A DNA stretch of 34,161 nt from an uncultured Marinomonas sp. (GCA_938009755.1 CALLIL010000068.1:1-34161), one strand, 5' to 3'. Shown: positions 19,093-29,089, numbered from the stretch's first letter. Made by a program: numbers and translations. Notes: a model not told the origin generated them from the sequence alone.

Positions 19093-19130
19093 TACATTAC
19101 TCTAAATAGTTAGGACGAAATTTGCGCGCT

Positions 19131-19161
19131 ATTATACAAGGCTTTTTGTATTGGTCGCCAA
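19131..19161 (-). promoter_or_regulatory. Predicted promoter of the EF-G gene
   Basis: On the minus strand a perfect TATAAT (19136-19131) is followed by the GC-rich discriminator AGCGCGC. A TTGGCG at 19161-19156 gives a rather long 19-base spacer. A GC-rich discriminator after the -10 box is typical of promoters of translation genes under stringent control. Confidence 0.45.
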
Positions 19162-19309
19162 GTATTTCGCGCTATTCTATTATATTTTATGTGACTAAAG
19201 GAAGAGGGGAATGAAAAGCATTTTATAAATAGTTAGTCAGTGCTTTTTATTGGGTTTTAAATGATTAGGGTGTAGGTGCATTTCTCTTTGCTTTAGAAGG
19301 AAAGTTATT

Positions 19310-19356
19310 GATATGAAGGATACTTCACCCATGAAGCGTGGAGTATTCTTCATATC
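19310..19356. other. Long inverted repeat, 19-bp arms
   Basis: GATATGAAGGATACTTCAC is separated by 9 bases from GTGGAGTATTCTTCATATC. Read as + strand RNA all 19 pairs form (two G-U); as - strand RNA there are two mismatches. There is no T-run on either side. It lies between the EF-G promoter and the 3' end of the YgiM-like gene, so it could stop that gene's transcript or belong to an unannotated + strand RNA. Confidence 0.8.
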
Positions 19357-19383
19357 AAAGGTAATAGAAGAGTTTATTATTTC

Positions 19384-20052
19384 TTAGGACCAAGCACCAG
19401 TGCCAGGTTTTCTACGGCGGAGATTGGGTAATATAAAACCTAAAAACAAACCGCTCAATAATGTTCCTGCGCCAATCATAAACCACTTTTGAATTTCTGA
19501 ATTAGTCGCTTTTTTCGCTATGAGGTTTGCGGCTTCTGCTTGTTGCTTTAGGCTGGCAATTTGATAATTTACTTCATTGCCTCTCGCTACGACGGCTTTT
19601 GCTTCTTCAGATATATTTTCCATGCTTTCAAGTTTTTGCTTTAAATCGTCGTTTTCATCTTGAAGTTGGGAGTATTTACCATTAATTTCTTGAAGCTGTT
19701 GTTGGTTGTCTTTTAATTGGCTTGCAATCTTAGCTCTGCTTTCAGTAATACTCGTTAAGCGGCTTTGTAGGTCATTAAGCTGACTTCGGGTCACGGTATC
19801 ATTACTTAAGAAGTAATCTGCTATCCAACCTTCATTACCATTAGGTGTTTGCACCTTAGTGTAACCGTCTCTTTTCTCAAGTACTTCAAGAGGGGTTCCG
19901 CTTCTAAGGCCTCGTTCGGTGGCTCTAGAACTATTGTCTAATCCTTCTCTGGCGGCAACAAATTGTATATCAGATACATAAACCGTAGCAGAGTGTGCGA
20001 CGCTGGAGAGTAGTGAGACAACGACTAACCCCATAATGCTTTTACTAAACAA
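19384..20052 (-). CDS. YgiM-like SH3-domain and membrane-anchor protein (TIGR04211 type)
   Basis: The layout is a signal peptide (to about residue 21, ...SVAHSA), a bacterial SH3 domain at ~24-88 (ATVYVSD ... NEGWIADYFLS), a coiled coil at ~92-175, one transmembrane segment at ~190-210 and a short basic tail RRRK. This is the order of the SH3/anchor family that includes E. coli YgiM. The role in the envelope is unknown. I place the start at a TTG at 20052, 7 bases after AAGGA, giving MFSKSIMGLVVV; a second TTG at 20073 and an ATG at 20034 are also in frame. Other family members are usually about 200-220 residues, consistent with 222 here. Confidence 0.75.
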   Translation of the reverse strand: MFSKSIMGLVVVSLLSSVAHSATVYVSDIQFVAAREGLDNSSRATERGLRSGTPLEVLEKRDGYTKVQTPNGNEGWIADYFLSNDTVTRSQLNDLQSRLTSITESRAKIASQLKDNQQQLQEINGKYSQLQDENDDLKQKLESMENISEEAKAVVARGNEVNYQIASLKQQAEAANLIAKKATNSEIQKWFMIGAGTLLSGLFLGFILPNLRRRKPGTGAWS

Positions 20053-20125
20053 ATTAAGTTCCTTTTCAATCAATTACTTCAACCTAATTTAGTAAGATAA
20101 TCAGCCTCTAAGTAATACGCAATAG

Positions 20126-20150
20126 AAAAAGGCCATCTAAGTGGCCTTTT
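20126..20150 (-). terminator. Rho-independent terminator of the sulfite reductase operon
   Basis: AAAAAGGCCA and TGGCCTTTT form the stem around a six-base loop, with five T at the minus-strand end, 28 bases after the DUF934 stop. Confidence 0.88.
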
Positions 20151-20177
20151 ATAGTCATTTTATTGTAAAGATTGCGT

Positions 20178-20654
20178 TTAACGACGCAAGAATATTGGTC
20201 TTGGGTCAGAAACGTCCCCTTGATAAGCAACAGAGAAAGGGCTGTGCAATGCAAGGGCGGCGTCTAAATCAACATCATCGTTGAATTGAAAACTGTTAAA
20301 GCCGACTCTCAATAAATAACCTAGCTGATCAGGAATGAAGTTGCCAAGTGCTCTAATTTCACCTTGATAATGCAGTCTTTCTTTTAACAGGCGAGCGTAA
20401 CTAAAGCCGCGACCATCTACAAAAGCAGGGAAGTTTACGCCAATCACATCGAATTGACTTAAATCTACACCTTGAAGACATTCAACACCATCGCCTGCTT
20501 CTAGCCAGATGCCAGCAACGTCACCAATGGTGTCTTTTTCTGCTAGCCATTTTTTAGCGGCAACAATACCATTTGGTACAACAGCTTCTTCAGCGTCTTG
20601 TAACCAAATATAAGGGTTGTCGATGATTTCACCGTTCTTAATTAACTTTGGCAT
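20178..20654 (-). CDS. DUF934 protein, sulfite reductase partner
   Basis: This 158-residue protein has the DUF934 core FPAFVDGRGFSYARLLKERL (about residues 75-94), followed by YQGEIRALGNFIPDQL and LRVGFNSFQF. DUF934 genes regularly follow the siroheme sulfite reductase gene in proteobacteria. A role in sulfite reduction, perhaps delivering electrons or maturing the reductase, is inferred from this linkage and not proven. I chose the ATG at 20654, which overlaps the end of the reductase gene by 17 bases, since it gives the conserved N-terminus MPKLIKNGEIID; a longer reading to 20684 is unlikely. Confidence 0.88.
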   Translation of the reverse strand: MPKLIKNGEIIDNPYIWLQDAEEAVVPNGIVAAKKWLAEKDTIGDVAGIWLEAGDGVECLQGVDLSQFDVIGVNFPAFVDGRGFSYARLLKERLHYQGEIRALGNFIPDQLGYLLRVGFNSFQFNDDVDLDAALALHSPFSVAYQGDVSDPRPIFLRR

Positions 20655-22299
20655 AAGCAGCCTCTTTAAATGGTGTGATGCCAAGGCGGCGGTATGTGTC
20701 GATGAAGCGCTCTTCTTCAGAACGATTTGCTACATAAACATTCATAAGTTTTTGAATGACGCCGCTGATTTCTTCTTGTCCAAATGATGGGCCAAGGATT
20801 TTACCAATGCTTGCGTCATGTCCAGAAGCGCCACCAATCGAAACTTGGTAGAACTCTTCTCCTTTTTTATCTACGCCTAATATGCCGATGTTACCAACAT
20901 GATGATGACCACAAGCGTTCATGCAACCGGAGATGTTTAGGTCGATGTCGCCAAGGTCATAAAGATAATCAAGATCGTTGAATGCGTCTTGGATTTGGTC
21001 TGCAATCGGAATCGATTTTGCGTTGGCAAGGTTACAGAAGTCGCCGCCAGGGCAGCAAATCATGTCTGTTAATAAGCCAAGCGTTGGTGTAGCAAAGCCC
21101 GCTTCTTTTGCCGCTTCCCAAAGTTCAACCAACTGATCTTGTTGAACGTCAGACAGAACGAGGTTTTGTTCGTGACTAACGCGTAACTCGCCAAAGCTGA
21201 ATGTATCAGCAAGGTCTGCTGCTTTTTGCATTTGTTCAGCGGTTGCATCGCCTGGTGCTTGACCAGGTTTTTTCAAAGAAAGAGTGACAATTCGATAGCC
21301 TGCTTTTTTATGGTCAAACGTGTTGCGTTCATACCAGCGAGCAAAGCCAGCGCTTTCAGCAAGTTTTGCTGTTAATTCCGCAGGTTTATCTGTCAGTGTT
21401 TTATATGTTGGTTCAGTGAAGAAACCTGCAAGACGATCAAACTCGCTCATTGGGACAGTGCTTTCTTTGCCTTTTAAATGAGCCCATTCTGCTTCAACAC
21501 GCGAGCGGAATTCATCGATACCTAATGCTTTTACCAGTATTTTGATACGAGCTTTGTATTTGTTTTTGCGGTCTGCTTGCTGATTATATACACGCAAAAT
21601 TGCGTCTAAATACGTCAATAGATCTTGGCGTGGCATAAACTCACAAATGGTCACACCAACCATAGGTGTACGACCTAAGCCGCCGCCTACAATGATCTTA
21701 AAGCCAATTTCTCCAGCCTCGTTCTTCTTTATGTGAAGGCCGATGTCGTGGACTTGTGTTGCGGCGCGATCTGCAGATTCTGTTGCGTTTACCGCGATTT
21801 TGAATTTACGAGGTAAAAAAGCAAACTCTGGGTGAAAAGTAGACCATTGGCGAATCAACTCACAGTATGGGCGAGGATCAACGACTTCATCTGCAATAAC
21901 ACCGGCATATTGGTCTGTTGTTGTGTTACGAATACAGTTACCACTGGTTTGAACCGCGTGCATTTCTACGCTAGCCAGCTCTTCTAAAATGTCTGGGACA
22001 TCTTCTAATTTTGGCCAGTTTAATTGTAGGTTTTGGCGTGTACTAAAATGACCATAAGAACGGTCATAGCGTACGCTAATGTCTGCTAGTTTGCGCAGCT
22101 GGGTACTGGAAAGCATGCCGTAAGGAATGGCGATTCGAAGCATAGGCGCATGACGTTGAACATATAAACCATTTTGGAGGCGTAATGGGAGAAACGCTTC
22201 CTCACTTAATTCTTTGTTCAAGTAACGGCGTGTTTGATCGCGATATTGTGCTACTCGCTCTGCAACAAGTTGTTGGTCAATGGCGTCGTATTGATACAT
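20638..22299 (-). CDS. cysI: Siroheme nitrite/sulfite reductase, CysI type
   Basis: The enzyme reduces sulfite to sulfide with six electrons for cysteine synthesis. The 553 residues contain the twofold ferredoxin-like/siroheme repeats. The siroheme-binding segments include STRQNLQLNW (86-95) and NCIRNTTTD (121-129). The four cluster cysteines sit in CPGGDFC (416, 422) and CMNAC (459, 463), which bind the 4Fe-4S centre linked to siroheme. No flavoprotein CysJ is adjacent, so electrons probably come from ferredoxin or another donor. It forms an operon with the overlapping DUF934 gene, and CysB, the regulator of such genes, is encoded 3 kb away. An assimilatory nitrite reductase role is possible by family but the context favours sulfite. 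Confidence 0.88.
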   Translation of the reverse strand: MYQYDAIDQQLVAERVAQYRDQTRRYLNKELSEEAFLPLRLQNGLYVQRHAPMLRIAIPYGMLSSTQLRKLADISVRYDRSYGHFSTRQNLQLNWPKLEDVPDILEELASVEMHAVQTSGNCIRNTTTDQYAGVIADEVVDPRPYCELIRQWSTFHPEFAFLPRKFKIAVNATESADRAATQVHDIGLHIKKNEAGEIGFKIIVGGGLGRTPMVGVTICEFMPRQDLLTYLDAILRVYNQQADRKNKYKARIKILVKALGIDEFRSRVEAEWAHLKGKESTVPMSEFDRLAGFFTEPTYKTLTDKPAELTAKLAESAGFARWYERNTFDHKKAGYRIVTLSLKKPGQAPGDATAEQMQKAADLADTFSFGELRVSHEQNLVLSDVQQDQLVELWEAAKEAGFATPTLGLLTDMICCPGGDFCNLANAKSIPIADQIQDAFNDLDYLYDLGDIDLNISGCMNACGHHHVGNIGILGVDKKGEEFYQVSIGGASGHDASIGKILGPSFGQEEISGVIQKLMNVYVANRSEEERFIDTYRRLGITPFKEAAYAKVN

Positions 22300-22332
22300 A
22301 TAATATAAACCGTCGTTAATAGTTTTGATGAG

Positions 22333-22362
22333 GCTATACTAGCAAAGATCCTTTATACTCAA
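22333..22362 (-). promoter_or_regulatory. Candidate promoter of cysI-DUF934
   Basis: Minus-strand TTGAGT and TATAGC are spaced by 18 bases, about 35 bases before the reductase ATG. This is a visual match only; a CysB site is expected just upstream but I could not define one. Confidence 0.3.
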
Positions 22363-22544
22363 AATGAATATTTATCTATATCTTTAGGGGTTTTACTAAT
22401 AAGGCTTATTAAATGAAAATGCCTCTCATGTAGGTGTTAAATAAAGGAAAAATACCTTACTTTTTTACTAGGTCTTTGGCATTGTTTGTCATCTACGTTA
22501 GTATAGCGGGTATTGATAGTTACATAGATTTAGAAAGGGTTATT

Positions 22545-23126
22545 ATGAACATTACAATTACTGATGGTGCCCAAGAATATTTATCTTCTTTGCTTGAAAA
22601 GCAAGGTGTAGAAGGGATTGCAGTACGAATTTTTATTCAACAACCGGGAACGCCTTACGCAGAAACTTGTCTTGCGTACTGTCGTCCTGATGAAGTAAAT
22701 GAAACCGATGAAATTTTAAATTTGCCTAAGCTTAAAGTATACATTGAAAAAATGTCGGTGAACTTTTTGGATGAAGCTTTTGTGGATTATGCGACTGAAA
22801 AAATGGGCGGACAGTTAACGATCAAAGCGCCGAATGCAAAAATGCCAAAAGTGACGGCAGACAGTCCAATTGAAGATCAAATTAATTATGTATTGTATTC
22901 TGATATTAACCCAGGACTTGCTGCTCATGGCGGTGAAGTGAGTTTATTGGAAGTATTGGAAGAAGGTGTTGCTGTCTTACAATTTGGTGGTGGTTGTCAG
23001 GGATGTAGTGCGGTTGATTTGACGCTGAAAGAAGGTGTCGAGAAAACCTTGATGGAAAAAGTTCCTGGTCTTACTGGTGTGAAAGACTCAACAGATCACA
23101 CTGTCACTGATAATGCTTTCATGTAA
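22545..23126 (+). CDS. nfuA: Fe-S biogenesis protein NfuA
   Basis: NfuA carries a 4Fe-4S cluster and delivers it to target enzymes, especially under oxidative stress or iron limitation. The 193 residues (E. coli 191) have a degenerate A-type scaffold domain in the first half and an Nfu domain in the second. The latter contains [13 protein letters not shown] and the cluster-binding GGCQGCS (Cys151, Cys154). The ATG at 22545 follows AAAGGG and is preferred to an upstream in-frame start at 22434 that would add 37 unrelated residues. It is divergent from cysI across 245 bases and ends at a terminator shared with aroF. Confidence 0.95.
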   Translation: MNITITDGAQEYLSSLLEKQGVEGIAVRIFIQQPGTPYAETCLAYCRPDEVNETDEILNLPKLKVYIEKMSVNFLDEAFVDYATEKMGGQLTIKAPNAKMPKVTADSPIEDQINYVLYSDINPGLAAHGGEVSLLEVLEEGVAVLQFGGGCQGCSAVDLTLKEGVEKTLMEKVPGLTGVKDSTDHTVTDNAFM

Positions 23127-23142
23127 TCTTATTTTTGTCGTT

Positions 23143-23180
23143 AAAAAAGGGTTAATCGCAAAAGAGATTAACCCTTTTTT
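23143..23180. terminator. Bidirectional terminator between nfuA and aroF
   Basis: AAAAAAGGGTTAATC and GATTAACCCTTTTTT form a perfect 15-bp stem with an 8-base loop. It lies 16 bases after the nfuA stop and 17 bases after the aroF stop on the other strand, so it serves both. Confidence 0.93.
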
Positions 23181-23197
23181 GTGTGTTAACGAAATGA

Positions 23198-24274
23198 TTA
23201 AGCGCGTGGACGTGTAGGAAGTTTCTCACGTAATGCGTTTGCCATATTCGTTAATGACTTTTCTGTCATTTCCCAGTCGATACAAGCGTCTGTAATAGAT
23301 ACGCCGTATGTTAGGTCTTTTAAGTCAGCAGGTACTTTCTGATTGCCGAAGCCAATGTTACTTTCAATCATTAGGCCCATAATGGAGTTATTGCCATCCA
23401 GAATTTGCTGTGTTGAATCTTCGATAACAGTCAGTTGCCTTTCTGCTTTTTTACTTGAGTTTTCATGAGAGCAGTCAACCATAATGTTGTGCTTCAAATT
23501 GGCAGAAGTCAGTGCCTCTTCGCTAAGAGCAACGTGTGCCGCATCGTAGTTTGGTTTGCCGCCACCGCCACGAAGAACTAGGTGTCCATATTCGTTGCCT
23601 TTTGTGTTGACGATGCTCACTTGTCCACTTTCATTAATGCCAAGGAAAGAGTGAGGATGAGAAACGGACTGCATCGCATTTACTGCAACGGTCATTGAGC
23701 CGTCAGTGCCATTTTTAAAGCCAACAGGGCCAGAAAGGCCAGATGCCATTTCGCGATGAGTTTGAGACTCTGTTGTGCGAGCGCCAATGGCAGACCAGCT
23801 GATCAAGTCTTGGATATATTGTGGAGAGATTGGGTCCAATGCTTCTGTCGCTAGAGGCAGGCCAAGTTCCGCCAAGTCGATTAATAACTTACGACCGATG
23901 CGAATCCCTTTGTCTATATCAAATGTACCGTCTAAATTTGGATCATTGATTAAACCTTTCCAGCCAACCGTTGTGCGTGGTTTCTCAAAATACGCTCGCA
24001 TGATGATATATAAGGTGTCGTCTAGTTCAGTTGCAAGTTTTTTAAGGCGTTTCGCATAGTCTAATGCCGCTTCTGTGTCATGAATTGAACATGGTCCAAT
24101 GACAATGGCCAATCGATGGTCTTTTCCGTCCATGATGTTTTTGATGGTTTCGCGTGATTCTGCAACATGGCCGCTGACAGTGTTGCTGACTGGAAACTCT
24201 GTTTTTAATTGACTCGGTGTTACTAGAGAGGTGAACGAGGCAATATTTAAGTCTTCGAGACGTGTGTTACTCAT
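23198..24274 (-). CDS. aroF: 3-deoxy-7-phosphoheptulonate (DAHP) synthase, AroF type
   Basis: This enzyme condenses phosphoenolpyruvate and erythrose 4-phosphate, the first step of aromatic amino acid synthesis. The 358-residue class I sequence shows VIGPCSIHD, EKPRTTVGWKGLINDP, GARTTESQTHREMASGLSGP and GFKNGTDGS. Metal-binding MVDCSHENS and GLMIESNI follow. PLATEALDPISPQY and GINESGQVSIVNTKGN resemble the tyrosine-sensitive E. coli AroF more than AroG or AroH; the actual feedback inhibitor is an inference. I see no attenuator or TyrR box that I would trust upstream. It is transcribed alone or after the TSUP gene (96-base gap). Confidence 0.92.
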   Translation of the reverse strand: MSNTRLEDLNIASFTSLVTPSQLKTEFPVSNTVSGHVAESRETIKNIMDGKDHRLAIVIGPCSIHDTEAALDYAKRLKKLATELDDTLYIIMRAYFEKPRTTVGWKGLINDPNLDGTFDIDKGIRIGRKLLIDLAELGLPLATEALDPISPQYIQDLISWSAIGARTTESQTHREMASGLSGPVGFKNGTDGSMTVAVNAMQSVSHPHSFLGINESGQVSIVNTKGNEYGHLVLRGGGGKPNYDAAHVALSEEALTSANLKHNIMVDCSHENSSKKAERQLTVIEDSTQQILDGNNSIMGLMIESNIGFGNQKVPADLKDLTYGVSITDACIDWEMTEKSLTNMANALREKLPTRPRA

Positions 24275-24370
24275 TTGAGGGAATTCCTGCTTTTTGCTTT
24301 TATTTGTAAGTCTAACAATATCGTGTTTTGACCTTTGAATGAACCGTCATAGGTCAGTTTTGTGTGTTTT

Positions 24371-25132
24371 TTAGAAGAAAAGATACTTCATTCCAAAAGT
24401 AAACAAAGCGGTGGCTAAAATTGGTTGTAAAATGCGATTAGGGACGTAGCTAGCAATACGAGTTCCTAAATAAATGGTTGGAATGGAGCCAATTAATAAT
24501 GCAGATAATAATGTGTAATCAACATTGCCTAAAAATAGGTGTCCTGCGCCAGCGACAAGTGTCAGCGGTACGGCGTGGGCTAAGTCTGTTCCAACAATGT
24601 TTTTCGCGCGCATGATAGGAAATAAAATCATCATAATAGCGGTGCCTAATGCGCCAGCGCCGACTGAAGTAAGGGTGACTAATATTCCTAACACAATGCC
24701 GCAAACAAAAATGATTTTTGAGCTTTGTGCTGGGCTGAAATCAAAGCGAAAAGCGTGTGTTATTTTTGAGCGAAGCATAATGACAAAAGCCGTAATAACC
24801 AACATAAGTCCTAGCGTTGCGGTTAAAATCTCTTGGTAATGGTCCGGTTTTTCAAATTGAGACAGTGCCCATACGGTGAGAAAGGAGGCAGGGATACTGC
24901 CGGCTGCCATAGAAAAAACAATGCGCCAGTTCACATTGCCGCGTCTTGCATGCATCACAACACCTGTGCTTTTGGCGATGCCGGCGTACATCAAATCGGT
25001 TCCGATGGCGATGTGTGGAGGAAATCCAAACAAAAGCAACAAAGGTGTCATTAGTGATCCACCGCCGACACCAGTAATACCAACAGCAAGGCCAACGGCT
25101 GCGCCTGCAAAAATGTACCAAATAAAATCCAT
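24371..25132 (-). CDS. TauE/SafE (TSUP) family membrane transporter
   Basis: This 253-residue, very hydrophobic inner-membrane protein has about seven to eight transmembrane helices. The two halves share the family's repeated pattern: GITGVGGGSLMTPLLLL near residue 20 and SVGAGALGTAIMMILF in the second half. TSUP proteins move sulfite, sulfonates or other sulfur anions. The gene is divergent from cysB with only 108 bases between, and CysI is nearby, so a sulfur-anion substrate under CysB control is a reasonable inference. Import or export cannot be read from the sequence. Confidence 0.88.
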   Translation of the reverse strand: MDFIWYIFAGAAVGLAVGITGVGGGSLMTPLLLLFGFPPHIAIGTDLMYAGIAKSTGVVMHARRGNVNWRIVFSMAAGSIPASFLTVWALSQFEKPDHYQEILTATLGLMLVITAFVIMLRSKITHAFRFDFSPAQSSKIIFVCGIVLGILVTLTSVGAGALGTAIMMILFPIMRAKNIVGTDLAHAVPLTLVAGAGHLFLGNVDYTLLSALLIGSIPTIYLGTRIASYVPNRILQPILATALFTFGMKYLFF

Positions 25133-25231
25133 TCGTCAACCATGTAAAGTTATTTAAGCTGGCAACACTAGATGTTTTTTACTATTCTATAAAGTAATAT
25201 TTTATTATGTTTTTAATTCTTTTTAGAATAA

Positions 25232-26215
<984 letters not shown>

Positions 26216-26278
26216 GGTTTTTTCTGGTGAGCGCCATTGAATTGTTTGCTAAAGATTTGAGAGCGCGTATAGAAAGAT

Positions 26279-26309
26279 AAAACGCACCATTTTTATGGTG
26301 CGTTTTTTT
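26279..26309. terminator. Bidirectional terminator between cysB and wrbA
   Basis: AACGCACCAT and ATGGTGCGTT form a perfect 10-bp stem around a TTTT loop, with A at the left and T7 at the right. It lies between the convergent cysB and wrbA. Confidence 0.9.
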
Positions 26310-26344
26310 GTTGGAACGATAAATGAACAGAAACAGAGAAAAGG

Positions 26345-26947
26345 TTATTTGGATAATTTTTTAGCCATGTGAGCAAGGCGTTGACCTTGAGCTTCGCATA
26401 AGGCTTTCTCGTCATCGCTTAAAGTGTTTTCATTGGTGTTGTTGGCTAGATGGCTTGCGCCATAAGGTGTTCCGCCTGTGGTCGTGTTTATCAATTCTTT
26501 GTTCTTGTAAGGTAGGCCAACCCAAACCATGCCGTGATGAATCAATGGCGTCATCATGCTATGAATGCATTGTTCTTGACCGCCGTGCATTGTGCTGGCG
26601 CTGGTGAAGCCACAGGCAGGTTTGTCAATTAAGCGTCCCGTAAGCCAGAGTGTCGATGTTTGGTCTAAGAAATGCTTTAGTGGTGCGGCCATGCTGCCAA
26701 AATAAGAAGGAGATCCAATCGCTAAGCCGGAGCAGTTAGCTAACTCTTCCAAAGTACAATAAGGCGCGCCTTCGTCTGGTATTGCAGGCGTTGTTTGCGT
26801 TATGGATTCAGCGACATCAGGAACTTGTCGTATCTTAACGTCTATGTCTTGGCTTTTATTTACGCCACGGGCGATGTGTTTTGCCATTTCTGAGACTGAA
26901 CCATGACGGCTGTAAAATAAAACCAGAATATAAGGCGCTTCTATCAT
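26345..26947 (-). CDS. wrbA: NAD(P)H:quinone oxidoreductase, WrbA-like flavoprotein
   Basis: The flavodoxin-like enzyme reduces quinones by two electrons using FMN and so limits semiquinone formation. The 200-residue protein shows the phosphate loop YSRHGSVSEMA (residues ~12-22), the isoalloxazine loop IGSPSYFGSMAAPLKHFLDQT, and FTSASTMHGGQE with GGTPYGASH in the C-terminal third. These are WrbA hallmarks. The ATG overlaps the TGA of the upstream arsC-like gene by four bases, so the pair is translationally coupled. Pseudomonads have, as I recall, a similar wrbA-arsC pair. Confidence 0.9.
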   Translation of the reverse strand: MIEAPYILVLFYSRHGSVSEMAKHIARGVNKSQDIDVKIRQVPDVAESITQTTPAIPDEGAPYCTLEELANCSGLAIGSPSYFGSMAAPLKHFLDQTSTLWLTGRLIDKPACGFTSASTMHGGQEQCIHSMMTPLIHHGMVWVGLPYKNKELINTTTGGTPYGASHLANNTNENTLSDDEKALCEAQGQRLAHMAKKLSK

Positions 26948-27288
26948 TTAAAAAGCTCCAAAACACTTTCAGGTGGACGGCCAATCTTTGCTTTATCGTT
27001 ATGAATCACAATAGGGCGCTCAATTAATTTTGGGTGATCGAGCATGGCTTGAAATCGTTCTTCATCGCTGGAGTCTTTGTGTAAGCCCAGCTCTTTATAA
27101 AGCGCTTCTTTTGTTCGCATAAGTTCTAGTGGGGTACACCCAAGTTGAGACAGTAAAGTGTGTAGTTCATCCATATTTGGAGTGTCTTGCAAATACAGTC
27201 TGATATCTACTTCGATTTGATTGTCTTCTAGGAGTTGCAGTGTTTGGCGAGATTTTGAACAGCGAGGGTTGTGATAAATAGTGGTCAT
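26944..27288 (-). CDS. arsC: ArsC-family arsenate reductase (glutaredoxin-coupled type)
   Basis: The 114-residue thioredoxin-fold protein carries the catalytic HNPRCSKSR (Cys10) and the three arginines that bind arsenate in this family (Arg58, Arg91, Arg104). It would reduce arsenate to arsenite with glutathione and glutaredoxin. There is no arsR or arsB nearby, and the gene is coupled to wrbA, so it may be the YfgD-type housekeeping member instead of a true resistance gene. It overlaps wrbA by four bases. Confidence 0.85.
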   Translation of the reverse strand: MTTIYHNPRCSKSRQTLQLLEDNQIEVDIRLYLQDTPNMDELHTLLSQLGCTPLELMRTKEALYKELGLHKDSSDEERFQAMLDHPKLIERPIVIHNDKAKIGRPPESVLELFK

Positions 27289-27323
27289 GTTTGACGCCTA
27301 TTAATGTTAAATTGAGTCGAGAA

Positions 27324-27357
27324 AATAAGGCAATTACCAATCGATAATTGCCTTATT
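27324..27357 (-). terminator. Probable terminator of proS
   Basis: AATAAGGCAATTA and TAATTGCCTTATT form a perfect 13-bp stem with an 8-base loop, eight bases after the proS stop. The minus-strand tail is TTCTCG, so the T-run is formed mostly by the stem itself. Confidence 0.75.
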
Positions 27358-27364
27358 GCGCTAT

Positions 27365-29089
27365 TTATTTTTGACTTAAAATGAAATCAATTGCATCACT
27401 GATGGCGATGTCTTGATTCTCACCTTCTTTACGTTTTTTGTATTCGAGCGTGCCGTTAGCTAAACCTTTGTCGCCAACGACCAATCGATGTGGAATGCCG
27501 AGTAGTTCGCAATCCGCAAATTTCACGCCTGGGCGTTCTTTTCGATCATCGAGAATGACGTCTAAGCCTTTTGCTTTAAATTCTGCGTATAGGCGGTCAC
27601 ATTCGTTGCGAACAGCTTCGGATTTGTCGTAGTTCATGGCAACAATCGCAAGGTCAAATGGCGCAATGCTTTCTGGCCATAAAATACCTTTATCATCGAA
27701 ATTTTGTTCAATCGCGGCGGCGACAATTCGAGATACGCCGATGCCATAACAGCCCATGTGCATGACCTTTGCTTTGCCGTTTTCATCGAGTACGGTGGCT
27801 TTTAGCGCTTCTGCGTATTGCTGGCCAAGTTGGAAAATATGGCCGACTTCAATGCCGCGTTTGATCACTATGGTGCCTTTGCCGTCAGGGGATGGGTCGC
27901 CTTCAACGACGTTGCGTATGTCTGCCACTTCAAAATCTGGGCAATCTCTTTCCCAGTTCAGTCCGGTAAGATGATAGTCGTCTTTATTGGCGCCAGCGCA
28001 GAAGTCAGACATGACCGCAGCGGTACGATCTGCAATGATGCGAATGCCTTTTTCTTTTAAACCTTGCGGTCCAATGGAGCCAGGTGCGCAACCAATCTTG
28101 CTGATAATGTCGGCTTCATCGGCAAATTCAAATGGAGAAACAATGCCGGAAAGCTTTTCAACTTTCAGTTCATTAATGCTGTGATCGCCGCGAAGGACAA
28201 GTGCAACAATAGTGCTTTCTTCGTTCTCATCTAGCCCTTTTACCAGCATGGTTTTCACTGTCTGAGTGACATCAAGCTTAAGGAATTCAGCAACATTCTG
28301 AATGGTTTTGCAGTCTGGTGTTAAGACTTCGGTCAAGTCTTGTGTTGGTGTGTCTGCTTTGTCTTTTAGGCAAACGGCTTCTGCCAGTTCAATGTTTGCA
28401 GCAAAGTCTGACGAATCACTGAAGGCAATGTCGTCTTCACCTGAGGAGGCTAAAACGTGAAATTCATGAGAGAAAGCGCCGCCAATGCTGCCGGTATCTG
28501 CTCGAACTGGGCGGTAATCTAGTCCGATTCGATCAAATACATTGCAATAAGCTTGGTGCATGACGTCGTAAGTTTCTTGTAGAGATTCTTCGTTTGCATG
28601 GAAAGAGTAGGCGTCTTTCATGCAAAACTCACGAGAGCGCATAACACCAAAGCGAGGGCGAACTTCGTCGCGGAATTTTGTTTGGATTTGAAAGAAGTTC
28701 ATTGGTAGTTGCTTATAGCTCGTCAGTTCATTGCGAGCGAGATCTGTAATCACTTCTTCGTGTGTTGGGCCTAGGCAATAATCGCGACCATGACGATCTT
28801 TTAATCGTAAAAGCTCGGCCCCGTATTTCTGCCAGCGGCCTGTTTCTTGCCATAATTCAGCAGGTTGTACGCCCGGCATGATAACTTCTAGTGATCCGGC
28901 TTTTTCCATTTCGTCGCGAACGATGCTTTCGATTTTGCGGAAGACTTTCAGTCCTGTCGGAAGCCAAGTATAAAGACCTTTTGAAATCTGGCGAATCATG
29001 CCAGCACGAACCATAAGTTGGTGGCTTGTTACGACGGCATCTGTTGGAGCGTCACGTAATGTTGAGAATAAGTAATTGCTTGCGCGCAT
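27365..29089 (-). CDS. proS: Prolyl-tRNA synthetase, bacterial type with editing insert
   Basis: ProS charges tRNA-Pro. The 574 residues (E. coli 572) show the class II motifs: [17 protein letters not shown] (30-46), LGPTHEE (106-112), motif 2 [17 protein letters not shown] (139-155) and motif 3 GCYGIGVSR (446-454). Between motifs 2 and 3 lies the INS/YbaK-like editing domain (about 224-407) that removes misacylated alanine. The C-terminal anticodon-binding domain contains [20 protein letters not shown]. The start ATG gives [15 protein letters not shown], standard for the family. The SMP-30-like gene ends 43 bases upstream on the same strand. Confidence 0.97.
   Translation of the reverse strand: MRASNYLFSTLRDAPTDAVVTSHQLMVRAGMIRQISKGLYTWLPTGLKVFRKIESIVRDEMEKAGSLEVIMPGVQPAELWQETGRWQKYGAELLRLKDRHGRDYCLGPTHEEVITDLARNELTSYKQLPMNFFQIQTKFRDEVRPRFGVMRSREFCMKDAYSFHANEESLQETYDVMHQAYCNVFDRIGLDYRPVRADTGSIGGAFSHEFHVLASSGEDDIAFSDSSDFAANIELAEAVCLKDKADTPTQDLTEVLTPDCKTIQNVAEFLKLDVTQTVKTMLVKGLDENEESTIVALVLRGDHSINELKVEKLSGIVSPFEFADEADIISKIGCAPGSIGPQGLKEKGIRIIADRTAAVMSDFCAGANKDDYHLTGLNWERDCPDFEVADIRNVVEGDPSPDGKGTIVIKRGIEVGHIFQLGQQYAEALKATVLDENGKAKVMHMGCYGIGVSRIVAAAIEQNFDDKGILWPESIAPFDLAIVAMNYDKSEAVRNECDRLYAEFKAKGLDVILDDRKERPGVKFADCELLGIPHRLVVGDKGLANGTLEYKKRKEGENQDIAISDAIDFILSQK

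Noticed and set aside
22434-22544. 37-residue hydrophobic extension of NfuA
   Set aside because: NfuA is cytoplasmic and the ATG at 22545 matches the known N-terminus and length.
24371-25157. Several overlapping open frames on both strands of the TSUP gene
   Set aside because: Shadow frames: only the 253-residue frame shows transmembrane helices and the repeated TSUP motif.
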